DNA of 64,000 nt from Hypericum androsaemum (Eukaryota > Streptophyta > Magnoliopsida > Malpighiales > Hypericaceae): the NCBI GenBank assembly GCA_963995505.1, contig OZ023192.1, positions 4,261,001-4,325,000 on the forward strand, written 5' to 3'. The notes under the pieces were generated by a model. The model was not told the origin of the DNA, did not search any database, and worked only from the letters and a program-made list of their open reading frames with translations. Positions 1-10,680 of the stretch are shown piece after piece. Position numbers and translations under genes: made by a program. Each line of letters begins with the position of its first letter. Position 1 is the first letter of the stretch.

Positions 1-1915
1 ATTCGGTCATAACGTCAATATTCCATTCATAAATGGAATTGGCATTGAATTTGGCCTGGTTAAGGATGCTTGGCTTTTGCTCAAGAGCCATATCTGGGCC
101 AGGGACAGGTGTTGAAGAAAAGAATCGTTGGGGCTCATGAATGTGGTTTAGAAATGGTCGGGGGGAGGAAAGCGATTGGGTTGACTCAGAATCAGATTCT
201 TTGGCAAGAGTGTGAATAGCATTGGAAGATTGAGAGGGTGTATTTGCAGCTATAAGAGGGGAGGTAGGAGAGACCATGATGCTGGAGATTTGGCGTCGGA
301 GAATATCAGCCAAATCTTGATTTTCTTGGATCTGACGGATACTCGACTGGGAAACTTTAAATGGTTTAAAAATAGGTTGTTGGATATTGGATACAGGAAT
401 TGATGAGGAGGGCAGAGATGATGAAGGTAAAGGTAGATGGTTTTCAATGCGCTCAAGTTGTTTTCCAATAGTACTAAGATGGGTGTTACAGAAGTTATTC
501 TGAGCAATGATACGTCGAGAGTTCTGTAAGACGTCATGAGTAGCAGTTTTATAAGGTGCAGCTTCAATAGGGTTGTTGGCGATATTCAGATTGATTTGTC
601 TCAAGGGAGGATGGGGGGAGGATATGGTATCACCATTGGTGATTTCCCAATGACTTTGATGGCTTTTAGAACGAGTGATGGGATTGGTCATTTTGGTAAA
701 GGAATTATAAGAGTCAATCATCTCTTGGATACAAGTAGGCATGAGAAATTGTTCGAACCAGCCAAAAAATAAGATCTGGGTTCGATATTTCTCAAGAAAC
801 TCATAATAAGAGGTTTCAGTCTGATCGCGTTCAAGTTTACAGAAGTTCCTGAAAAACTATTTAACTTTGGCTTTGTTGTGGTGAGCATTGAAGTCAGATC
901 GGAGGAAATCCTTATCAATGTGGAAAGGAATTTCCAGAACATTGAGTTCATTATGAATTTGTTGGTTCTCAGTGATTTGAGAAGGCGTTGGGGAAGAAGG
1001 AGGGGATTCTTCGGTTTCAGAGGCTTTATTTTGGGTATAAATGGGGTGGGGAATTTGGAAACGATAGTTGACATGTTGTTAAGTAGGGTTAGGAAGATCG
1101 GAAGTTGAAAATCTGGGCTTATTAGGGAGGTGTGTGACAGGTGGGAGATGGAAAGCTCCTAACTGTGATACACTGCCAAGATTTTGGATTGATGAGGTCA
1201 TACTTTCACTACGAGAAAGGGAGGGGTTTCCTGCAGATCTCGAGCTAGAGGGACGATTGAAAGTGATACCAACAGTACCACCAGAATAGCGATTAATGCG
1301 TGAAACATTATTACTATGTTGAGGTTCAATAGGTTTGGTCTCAGAGTGATCCATGTCCTCTAAGATCCATTCGTCAGGAAGGGTAACATCCTTCCATTGG
1401 ATGGCTTTAGGCATGACGGTGTTGGCGCATGTGAAAATGGTTTGGCCTTTGGTGGATTGAAAACGATGCTTTGTTGCAAACGCAGAAATCATGGCTTTAT
1501 AATGGACTTTAAAACTCAAGGAAATATTTACGCTACCATGCATGAGGGCGTAATTAAAAGTTTTCAATTGGAGAGTTAGAGCATGAAGAATGTTAGGATC
1601 TTTTAAGGATAAAGTGAGATTGGGATGACAATCAAAAGATAAAGGGCCACCGGCGAGACTGGACTCGACGGAGCTCATAAGTGAGTCTTTAAAACGGAGA
1701 TGTCTTGCATCCCTTAAGATAGCAAGGATAGATGCGTCAAGACCGACAATAGTCAGGGGTATAATACCAACCTGGACTAGACCGATATGAATAAAATTGA
1801 AACCTTTTTTGCTATGACTTTGAAGAGAATCTTTGGACAATTCATGAGCAGATGAGGTGCATGATGCATTATTGCAAGAAAACGGGTCCATAGTTGACAT
1901 TAGATGCAGATGCAA
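1..1915 (-). pseudogene. Endogenous pararetrovirus (petuvirus-like) movement-protein/polyprotein fragment
   Basis: A single minus-strand frame can be followed from about 1915 to the left window edge. Its first part (about 1900-1400) looks like the 30K-type viral movement protein of Caulimoviridae, with a conserved core around a GLD motif, a RDARHLRFKDSL block and a GPLSFDCHPN block. The later part is Ser/Pro-rich and leads towards the region before the capsid in petuvirus-like polyproteins. The frame is broken by TAA at 1079-1081 and by a second stop at about 857-859, so no full-length product is possible. No capsid, protease or reverse transcriptase is visible because the element leaves the window. 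It is best read as an old integrated copy rather than a functional virus. The family assignment is by motif recognition. Confidence 0.6.
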
Positions 1916-2486
1916 GTGATGAGAGAATTACCAGCACAAAGCCAATGGTCTAACTGCCACACTCCGGGACTTACTGCCTGCTACCATGCATGGTCTAACC
2001 ACTCTCTCAAAATATGCAGATGCAACCTTAGCCATCCATGAAGGCGGTTCTACAATGGATGCACTTTGCTACAGTAACTCACTATTCCTATAAATAGTAA
2101 GTCGATGAACAATGAAGTCAATAAAGATGCACAATCAGGAGTTCTACCTTGATAGATACTTTTGTTTGCGAAGCACCAAGAAAATTTAACCCTGGAAAGC
2201 CCAAATGGAGGCACTTCTCAAAAGCTCTACCAGAGGGTGCGGCGGAACAGGATTATATAAATATAAACTTTATTAATATAAACAAACTTTAGTGTAATAA
2301 TAATAAACTTTAAGACTAAATAAGGAGAAGGGATAGAAGGATTACAATCGCAGAGGGGAAGAGCAGGGGAGATCAAGTATGATGATCAAGGGCTTCTCTA
2401 CGAGTTTAAGACTATATAGATTCACACTTATGTAAAACGAGCTTGTTATAAATAAGGAGGAGCGAATTGAAGTTGATATGTGTTAC
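1916..2486. other. Leader-like sequence and junction between pararetrovirus fragment and prenyltransferase pseudogene
   Basis: No coding region is seen. On the minus strand, upstream of the movement-protein frame, a short match to the usual initiator-tRNA-Met primer site occurs at about 2225-2232 (TGGTA then GAGC, lacking the middle TCA), which would suit a pararetroviral leader. From about 2405 to 2486 the sequence resembles the start of intron 7 of the intact prenyltransferase gene (from 17627). Similarity stops near 2400, so this is where the dead gene copy ends and foreign sequence begins. Confidence 0.35.
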
Positions 2487-5400
2487 CTCTGGTCTAATGA
2501 TCGCAGCCAAGGCACAACCGAAATGATTTATGATATGGATTCCGGTACCTATTATTAGAGTTTTTCTGGCCCCAATAATTGTAGCCAATGTTGGGTTATT
2601 ATTTCTGCATGAAGTATTTAGTCGTTAGTTTAATCACCAAGTAAATAGGCCGTGCGACAGTAATGATTAAATAATTTTTGAACAAAATTATGATGGTTAA
2701 AGAATAGAAAATTTTGTTGAGATTACTACAGTTGGGAGTGTGGTGAATTAATTGCGAATGTGATAAACTTATTTATAAGTGTGAAAAATCTACATTTTTT
2801 ATAAGTAAGATATCATACTCATTACTCCAAGTTATAGGTTGGATGTGAAGATTTTAACATGGTATGAGAACCAAATATGCATACGAGAATCATATCTTAT
2901 TGTTGTCATTGCACACGACCACCATGTCATAGCATGTTGACAATGTCAAATCTTGTATAAATTTAAGTCTAATAAATTTTGTTCGAGATGACGTATTGAG
3001 ATTTTCACATCACTAATTGCAAGTGTGTAAGTTTTCTTATAAGTGTGGTTCTCTACTTATAGAAACATTCAATCTCTGGGCTAAAACTCTCTTCAATATT
3101 TTTTTATAAGTAAAGTTTATATATTAATGAATAATTACAGTGTTCATAAGCGTTGGCCCTTCCTACTTCCTAATGAGTGGTGACTCCTCCCATACAATAA
3201 TACATGAGTTACAATCGATTACCTCACTACAAACTGTCTTCAATGTTGGTGTTCGTTTCTTACCAATTTCACATGTTCTAGATTCAACGATTTTCTTTTT
3301 TATCTACCTTTAGTGTTTATTATTCATGAACTACACATGACTTTTTAGATTGGTAGGTAATGGGGATAGAAAATAAGAGAATATACATCTAATGTCTAAG
3401 ACTTACTGTCTATCTCCTTCTATGTCAGAAATATCTTTCAATATACCATTGCTGAGACCAAATAATGTTGTGAATATTGACATGTATACCATTGGCAAGC
3501 TGCAAGGATAATGCTTGTGCTATTAAACAAAATATTCAAAAAAAAATGAAAATGGAAAATGCATCTAGCTTATTATCTACTAGAATGCTAATGGTGACTC
3601 AAATATAGGTATTCTCTAGGGTTTTCAGTCATTGATTTGAATAGGAATTTCTCATGTATGGCGCTCGTAATTTGCTTAGAGCATAAAATTTCATATGAAA
3701 TAATTTAAAATAACAATATTAATGAATTATCTAATTAAAAATTAAAAACCTTATAAAGGAGGAACCTCATTTGAAACGGGAGTCCAAGGACAGCTACTGC
3801 TCCAGAAAATATAGCGAAGAAACCAACAAATCCTTTCATCTGCTCAATAATTAATTCAATAGTTTGCAATTGCATTAGATTAATCCAACATACAGTGACT
3901 AGTGCTAAAAAATCTCGGTTCCAAATCGGGTTTAACTAGGATTAAATTGGAAAGTCTACGTACCAAAGAAATTGGAATGGGTGCTCCCATGGCGGATGCC
4001 TTGGTACGAAATGGGGGAATAGAATACGCTCCTCCCACCTACAGTAAGAAAAATATAGACACAAGGAAAGACTTTCAACTTAGTGCTCCTGCTGCAATCA
4101 AACTTACTGCCACGAAACTCGTAACAATTGCGCAAGCAGATTCAACCGACAATTCTCCCGAACTTAAGGATAAATCTGGTTTATTAATCTTGCAAAGTTT
4201 AAAAAAAATGTTCTTGAAAAATATTAAAATTTATATTTAATTTTTACAATAAGATAAATTGAGATTTAATACTTGTCTGTTTAGATGTCTGAAATCTGAC
4301 TGACGCCGCTTGCGAAGAAATACGTACACACTAAACTCGTAAGAGTAGCAAGTATCTTTATACACATAGACCAATTTAGTGGTTGGAATGTTTGTGGGTT
4401 CTCAACCAATCTTCTTGCCAATAAGCAGCTGCTAAAATAGAGAAGAGAGAGGGAGTCAAAATTTGACTTTAAATATAAATCAAAAAATACTACGGATACA
4501 AATAAGCTAGTCTCATAAAAGAGATAGTGAGCTAGTTTTGTCGGATGTTTTAAAAACTATGGTCCAATCGTCACCAGGACTAATATTGTGCTATTTTTTC
4601 TTTCACAAACACCCAAGTGATGGTTGGATCGATGGTTAATATTTTTGACCGATAATTTAACCAGTCAGATGAACCTGTTTATTTAGTTGGATCGATCAAT
4701 AATGTTGTCCAAAATTTTTTTTTGTGAAAATATATTTTGATATTAAAATTGATTAAATTAAGATTTTGATAAAATTTTATTATTGAATTAGGATTAAATT
4801 TATTATTTGATAAAGTTTGCAGTAAATTTAGAGTATATTTAAAATTTTGACGTTTTAATATTAAATATAATTAATAATATTTTTTTCTTTGGATAAAATA
4901 ATTTACTTAATCAAAAATATATACTTTTATTAAAAAATATTCAATTAGGCCTGTTGTCCAACCGATCAGAACAAGCAATAAAAAAAATCTTGGTCACTTG
5001 TTCGTTTTTTAAAACATTGGTTTTGTCATGATAGTTACTCTCTATTCAAATAATTTATAATAATCTATGTAGTGTGTGCCTTTTCCCCGAAACAGTGTGA
5101 CTTAAAGTTTTAGCGTTGCTCCTTTTGATATACAACTCTTGAACAAACTAGTTGTCCATTAGGACTACATTTTCAATTTTAGGAAGATAACTTACAAAAA
5201 TTGTGTCGATGCTGTATACAAGGCAAAAGGCCTCAGGCTGCTTCATGTTGTACTTGTGTCTCATGCTAGCCCGAACACATTTCAATCGAGTCAAGTAAAA
5301 AAAAAGTAAAAACCATTGTTTTCAACCAATTTTTTTTTGTTTCAACAAAAAAAAGTAAAAAACCTTTGTTTAAAAAAAAGTAAAAACCTTGGTTTGGAGC

Positions 5401-6167
5401 ACAATTGAGATAATTTCATACAAATGCCTTTCGGTTTACAAAGAAATTATACAAGTAAAAAAATCGAAATCTCATAAATTTATTTTAGACATAAAGTCAA
5501 TAATACTTTGTCTTTTTTTAAGCGGTAGAATTTATTTTGAGAGAAAGGTCAAATAGCACTTTGTCTTTATTTCAATTCAACTCAAAACTGTAAGGGTATA
5601 GTTAGCTAACTTGTTTACACTTAAAAATAAATTCACAATATCAAAGTGCACTTGTTCTAACAATATAAAATAAGGCCGGGGTGGGAGTGATCATGGTTCA
5701 AAAACTGGTCACAACAAAAATCTACATAAAATTCACAATACTTATAATTAATAATGCAATAATCTCTACGCGTCTGTTCAAAAGAACCTCGTTAAATTTT
5801 ACAAATTTATAATATCATGTTAATATTTTTGTTACAAACCCAAAACTTTAAAACTATTGGTAGATGGGTTTCGTAGTTGTACACAAGATCACAATGCTTG
5901 CAAAAGCGAAGCAGTAATCTCAACGTTAACATGAACCTTGCAAAAAAAAAAGATGCAGACTATAGATAGTGCATACCTGAATCTGGACTGCCTTGAGCAA
6001 ATGAGTTCCATTTGCCAACGGCCTTAAGCTACTTTTCCGATCGGAAAATGTAATCCGGGAAGGCTTCATCTGAGGTAAACACCGGCCGGGAGAGGCAACC
6101 ATCCGGCGACATCTTGCGTCTGAAAATGTAAGAGCAGGGGAAATTTAAGCATCCGGGAGAGCTCCAT
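2487..6167 (-). pseudogene. Dead inverted copy of plastid aromatic prenyltransferase (UbiA family)
   Basis: Exons 1-7 match, in order, those of the intact gene at 14341-19266: exon 1 5977-6167, exon 2 5196-5259, exon 3 4273-4428, exon 4 3964-about 4189, exon 5 3766-3839, exon 6 3407-3499, exon 7 2487-2604. Exons 5, 6 and 7 have exactly the same lengths (74, 93 and 118 nt). Lesions: exon 1 is 191 instead of 189 nt, putting the start codon out of frame; exon 2 has lost 43 nt, removing the LWRFLRP region; exon 3 carries a TAA at 4281-4283 inside the first Asp-rich motif, where the Asn is also Ser; the exon 4 acceptor has changed from GCAGG to GCAAG; exons 8-10 are absent. The second Asp-rich motif (KDISDIEGD) in exon 6 is still intact. 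It cannot make an enzyme. Confidence 0.85.
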
Positions 6168-6894
6168 CGAATTGGTGTGGATACTTTTTTTTATTTTTGA
6201 AAGTGTTCGTTTAACTCACCAGTTTCAAGATAGAATGTGTTATATATTTTTTTTGGTGTTATATGTTTATTAAGCCAAAGGGAACATGGCCAACGATACA
6301 AGTCTAAACATAAATTGACAAAAGAGTTCACTTTTCGGCCGGTGTAATAATTTATTTCTAAAAAAATTGTATATAATCTCGGAAGGCTCGCAAAGTTATG
6401 CAAGTATAGGCTCCCATTTATTCGGGGAGAACAACAAATGACAGTTGCTAAAAAATGTTTTAAAATGTATTCAAGGTATCAAGCGAGTTAAACGTAAGTT
6501 ATTTTAATATAGTGATTTTTGTAGCTTTTAATTTAATGATTTTGCAAATTTATATTTTTCATGCCTGTAAACCATTTGTCATTTGAACCGATATTTTTCG
6601 AGGGATTGAATCGATATTAATAACCATCTGTAAACTTATGACAAGAAAATTGTCCAATTAAAATTGTTCCTTTACAAATATAAGTATCCCAATTTGAAAT
6701 AAAATGTAATAATTATACTTTTCTAATCAGTACAAAATCAAATAGCATATTAACAACAACGCATTTTAAGTAGTAAGAAAATTTAATTCAATTAAAATGA
6801 TCTAGGATTTATATTTTACTTGACTTAAAAGAGATTATAGGAAAGCTACACTAAAAAAGGTCAGCTCAACTCTGCATACAAAGGATTTAAAAAG
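6168..6894. other. 5' flank of the prenyltransferase pseudogene
   Basis: No gene. About 6168-6240 matches, inverted, the sequence just upstream of the intact gene's ATG (about 14265-14340). About 6425-6680 matches, inverted, 12597-12840. So the duplication included promoter and upstream DNA, and the intact copy has about 1.4 kb of extra sequence between these two blocks. Confidence 0.5.
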
Positions 6895-7521
6895 ATATCA
6901 TATTAACAGGGTAAAAAAACCTATGTTGACTAATCTTTTATAAAATTTAGTCCCTAGTTACTAATTTAATTTTTGTCACTTTATGGTCACCCATCTATAT
7001 TAAGTTATCTTTATACGATCACTTCGATTAATTTCGAAATTGTAAAATTTTCAAAGCATCCAAAACTTTTTTCTTTTTTGTCACTTTTTTTCCTTCCTTT
7101 CTTTCGTCTCGCCTTTTTCCCCCTCTTTTCTCTAATTTTCCTCTCTCCCTTACGTAAGGAGCTATCGACCATGTTGACGTCACGCTGCTACGCCACCATT
7201 CATGCCTCGTGTTGATGCATACTTCAACCTGATCAAATCAGAACACACAAATGATACATGACCCAATTCCCCTACGAAGTTGTGCTCATTCTCCTGAGCT
7301 CCTTTAATAAAGTAACTCGGGGTTGCTCTACTGGTAGACGAGACCTGAATGCTGATATCTAACTGTGAGAAAAATATACAATATCTGAAACCTAAAATTA
7401 GAATTTGTTATACAAATTTAGATATCTGATGTGGTAGGTAGTATGGCAGTGATGACGCGACATCAATGAGGTCTTTGACTCCTTGCTGGAGAGTGAAAGA
7501 AAGGAGAGAGGGAGAGGGTAT

Positions 7522-7874
7522 TGGGAATGTCGAGAAAGTGAGGGAAAAGGAAAGAAGCAGCAGTGGGCTGGCACTGTAGAACCCGGCGCCTGCTAGAGAC
7601 CCGGTGCCCACTGGATTGCACTGTAGAGTCATTTTCTATTTTTTTGGACTCTTGTTTTAGACTCTTAGATTTACCTAGAAGGGTTTTATGGCTTGCAAAG
7701 TTTTATCTATTGTATAAAGACATGATACCCTAGTTTATGTATGGCTTTGTGGCTCGGATCTCACCAATAAAAATTCTCATTCTCTCAGTGGATGCATACA
7801 TTAGGCCGAACCATGTAAACTCTTGTATCCTTATTCTTTGTACATCCTTGTTCTCTTGTGGTGAATTTCTAATA
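7522..7874 (+). repeat. 5' LTR (truncated) of the Copia remnant
   Basis: Aligns with about 9747-10106, sharing landmarks such as GGGAATGT near the start, CATTTTCTATTTTTT and GGCTTGCAA in the middle, and GTGAATTTC at the end. The first part of the LTR is missing. Many substitutions separate the two LTRs, so the insertion is old. Confidence 0.75.
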
Positions 7875-7897
7875 ACTAGTATCAGATCTTGGTGAGA

Positions 7898-8640
7898 GGA
7901 TGGTGCATCAAGACGCAAAATTTTGCTTGGTAAAAATTGATGGCTCATCAAAATTTGGGTTATGGCAAAAGCGTGTCAAAGATCTGGTGGCACAACAAGG
8001 GATGGTCCATTCGCTCTCGAAGAAGAAGCCTGAGAATACGAAGGAGTAAAAGAGATCGAGGCCAAGATGGTGGCGATGATTCGCTTGTGCTTGGCAGATA
8101 ACATGTTGTATCATGTCATGGATGAGGATTCACCAGCTAGGGTTTGGAAGAAATTATAGCATAGATATATGTTAAAGTCTCTGTCGAACAAGTTTTATCT
8201 TAAGCAAAGGTTGTACGGGCCTAAGATAATGGACGACTCAGATTTGAGCCAATATATCAATGGTTTCAATCAAGAAGAGAGTGATTTGATAAGGGTTGAT
8301 ATGAAGTTCGAGGATGAAGACAAGGCATTGTTGCTGCTAAATTCCTTACCAAGTTCCTACGAAAGTTTGGTTACAACTCTAACTTGGGGCAAAGAATCAT
8401 TGGTGTTGGAGGATATTATTAGTGCTCTGCTAGGATTTCATTAAAGGAAGAACGCCAATAATTAATGAGGAGAAAGGCTGGTTACGAAGGGTATCCATGG
8501 TCGTAGAGAAGAAAAAAATGGAAGAGGATCCAAACTGGGGTCAAGTAGGTTTAAAGCAAATTGCTTCGAGTGCACAGAAAAGGGACACATGAAGAAAGAT
8601 TATTCAAGAAGAACTTGGGACGACGAGAGAAAAAGATCGG
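7898..8640 (+). pseudogene. Copia gag remnant
   Basis: The translation resembles plant Copia gag (UBN2-like): FGLWQKRVKDLVAQQG near the start, then SNKFYLKQRLYGPK, EDEDKALLLLNSLPSSYE and LTWGKESL. In-frame stops at about 8049 and 8157 break it, and only 8169-8444 remains open for long. A zinc knuckle follows at about 8565 (CFECTEKGHMKKDY), with the last Cys replaced by Tyr. No function is expected. Confidence 0.7.
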
Positions 8641-8719
8641 CATCCATGAATATGACTTCATATTAGGACGGGTTCGATGGTGACTGTCTTTCTATCTTAT
8701 CAGGTCCTAAGCATCCTAG

Positions 8720-9368
8720 TTATTTTTAAATTTTGGATAGTACTAACTATTTCTACATGACGTTCAAGAGAGGGCGGTTCAACACCTACAAGTTTATTAA
8801 TTTAGGTATGGTAACTATGGGTGGTAGTTCTAATTGTAGAATTATTGGGATAGGTGGTATCTGAATCAAGATATGGGATGGTGTTGAGAGGAATTTGATC
8901 TCATTTGAAGCATTGGATTATAGTGGGTACATCTATAAGATTGTAGGCGGACTAATTGAGATGGAGAAGGATGCTATGGTGGTGACGAAGGGTGAAAATG
9001 ATGCAAGAAATACCTACAGGTTAGTAAGGGGCACAGTTTTAGGTAGAGTCACATCAATAGGTTCTGATGGAGAGGGAAAAAGCTCTTGGCATATGCGATT
9101 AGATCGTATGAAGGAGCAAGGGCTTGACATGAATGGTTCGCGTGCAGTGGGGATTCACGAAGACAAGGTTAGCAAGACCCCTCTATGGTTGTCTAAAGAC
9201 ATGTGCATGTCAAAGGTGTTGTATAGGTTTGGCATTAAAAATGTGAAACCGTTGGTAACACCACGGGTGAATCAGGTATCTCACTCAAGGCTAAAGGGTA
9301 GAGTCATGACATGTCAAGCGTTCTACTTGGTAGAACAAAGTTTTCCTATTGTATACTACAGCAGGTAA
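8720..9368 (+). pseudogene. Collapsed Copia pol remnant (protease, pre-integrase and RT end)
   Basis: A degraded protease-like start (ILDSTNYFYMTF, where DSG would be expected) is followed by a pre-integrase-like SSWHMRLDRMKEQGL. It then jumps directly to a stretch like the end of reverse transcriptase (LSKDMCMSKVLYRFGIKN). Most of integrase and reverse transcriptase is therefore deleted. One open stretch spans 8895-9368, but it joins unrelated pol pieces. Confidence 0.6.
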
Positions 9369-9685
9369 AAATAGAGGTGAAAAGGTCAAACGAAGAAGAA
9401 GTTCGGGGTTGAGGAGCATGGGGATGACTTGGACAATAGAGGAACTTCTATTGGTCACAAGGTTACTTTAGCATGTGAACTTGCATGTTGGGATTCAATA
9501 GAGATTGGAGAGAATACACTAAGCAACTCCAAGTGATTGAAAAAAGGTGGAGAGAAGTGTAAATTATCTTATTGATGTGGTTGATCATGGAAGGGTCTAT
9601 GGTTCAAGCTGGAGTCGGTGGATTCGGTTTATTTTTGCAGGATCTCATGTTTCTCTTAAGGATAATATTTCGTCAAAGTGGAGTT

Positions 9686-10106
9686 TGTTGAAGTTCGGGT
9701 GGAGCTTCATGGTTTTTCCACGAGATCATTTTTTGCCAATGTGGATATTGTTGGGAATGTAGAGAAAGTGAAGGAAAATGAAAGAAGTAGTTGTGGGCTA
9801 ATGCCTCCAGGTCTGAGGGCCAATCCGGGGACCCGGCGCCCACCGAGTTGCATTGCGGAGTCATTTTCTATTTTTTCGGACTCTAGTTTTGGAATCCTAG
9901 ATTGACCTAGGTAGGTTTCGTGGCTTGCAAGAGTTTTTCTATTATATAAAAATATGTTACCCTAGTTTATCTATGACTTTGTGGCTCGGATCTCATCAAT
10001 ATAATTTCTTCTTCTCTCTATGGACTTAGGCATTTGGCCGAACCACATAAACTCTTGCGTCTGTGTTCTTTGTGCATTTTTGTTCTCATATGGTGAATTT
10101 CAAACA
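9686..10106 (+). repeat. 3' LTR of the Copia remnant
   Basis: Starts TGTTGAAG directly after a purine-rich CAAAGTGGAGT tract and ends CAAACA. The 421-bp length sets the original LTR size and shows how much the left LTR has lost. Confidence 0.7.
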
Positions 10107-10200
10107 GAGGGGGGAGAAGAGAGAAATGAAGAGCGTATGAGAGAAAATGGAAAAGTTTGGTATATTTTGGAGATTTTACGATTTCAACATTACCTAGAGT

Positions 10201-10326
10201 GATCATACAAAAATGACTTTATATAGATAAGTGACCGTAGAAAAGTGACTTTATTGACAAAGAGATCATACAAAAATGACTTTATATAGATAAGTGACCG
10301 TAGAAAAGTGACTTTATTGACAAAGA
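10201..10326. repeat. 63-bp unit duplicated in tandem
   Basis: 10201-10263 and 10264-10326 appear identical, each beginning GATCATACAAAAATGAC and ending TTGACAAAGA. They lie in the right arm of the inverted-repeat element. Confidence 0.9.
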
Positions 10327-10429
10327 TAATTTAATATAGAGAGCAAAAAATAATAGTGACCATAGGTTAAAATGATGAATTTTTTTAATCCCATATTAAC
10401 ATGCTGCCAAGTTTCTAAGCGAAGGGGTC

Positions 10430-10680
10430 CTACAAATTAAATATTCCTCGCTTCTCACGCAGCCGCCACGCACCTGAGGCTGATTGGTGGATGGAAATCC
10501 GATCCGCGAAGGAAACGCACTTGCCAACATGGTTTGCGTGGATTTTATCTAGCAAATTGTTTGGGAAGGTGTTCGTTAACTCGCGAGTTTCTAGATGGAA
10601 TGTGTGATACATAACACTTCGTGTCAATTTGTCTTTAACAGCTTGTGTCAATTTGTCATAAGAGTTCCAATTTGTCATAG
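10430..10680 (-). other. Third copy of the prenyltransferase upstream sequence, without the gene
   Basis: Read on the minus strand, about 10555-10640 resembles the upstream region of both prenyltransferase copies: CACATTCCATCTAGAAACTC then GTTAACGAACACCTTCC here, against CACATTCTATCTTGAAACTG then GTTAAACGAACACTTTC at 6200-6245. No exon 1 follows. The open frame here (82 codons) has no recognisable product and is probably fortuitous. Confidence 0.45.

Larger units (their letters stand above)
7522..10106 (+). mobile_element. Decayed Ty1-Copia retrotransposon with two LTR remnants
   Basis: Two similar direct repeats bracket the element. The right LTR (9686-10106) starts TGTTGAAG after a CAAAGTGGAG polypurine-like tract and ends CAAACA. 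The left LTR (7522-7874) has lost about 65 bp from its start. Just after it lies a degenerate tRNA-Met primer site (TAGTATCAGATC). Inside are a gag remnant and collapsed pol pieces. It is internally deleted and cannot move by itself. It sits within the inverted-repeat element at 6895-10405, so it arrived later. Confidence 0.75.
6895..10405. mobile_element. Long-inverted-repeat (fold-back) DNA element carrying a nested Copia element
   Basis: The left part (about 6895-7150) and the right part (about 10110-10405, read as reverse complement) are similar over more than 200 bp. Both start with a TTAACA/TTAATA block, then an AT-rich stretch with TATGGTCAC, then a block ending in AAATTGTAAAATTTTC or its equivalent. 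They face each other like the arms of a fold-back element. No transposase was seen between them; the inside is occupied by the Copia remnant at 7522-10106. Exact ends and target duplication are uncertain. Confidence 0.4.

Noticed and set aside
718..1074. 118-codon minus-strand ORF
   Set aside because: Runs in a different frame from the viral polyprotein that covers the same bases, and has no family resemblance.
3902..4240. 112-codon plus-strand ORF
   Set aside because: Antisense to exon 4 of the dead prenyltransferase copy; the coding signal is on the minus strand.
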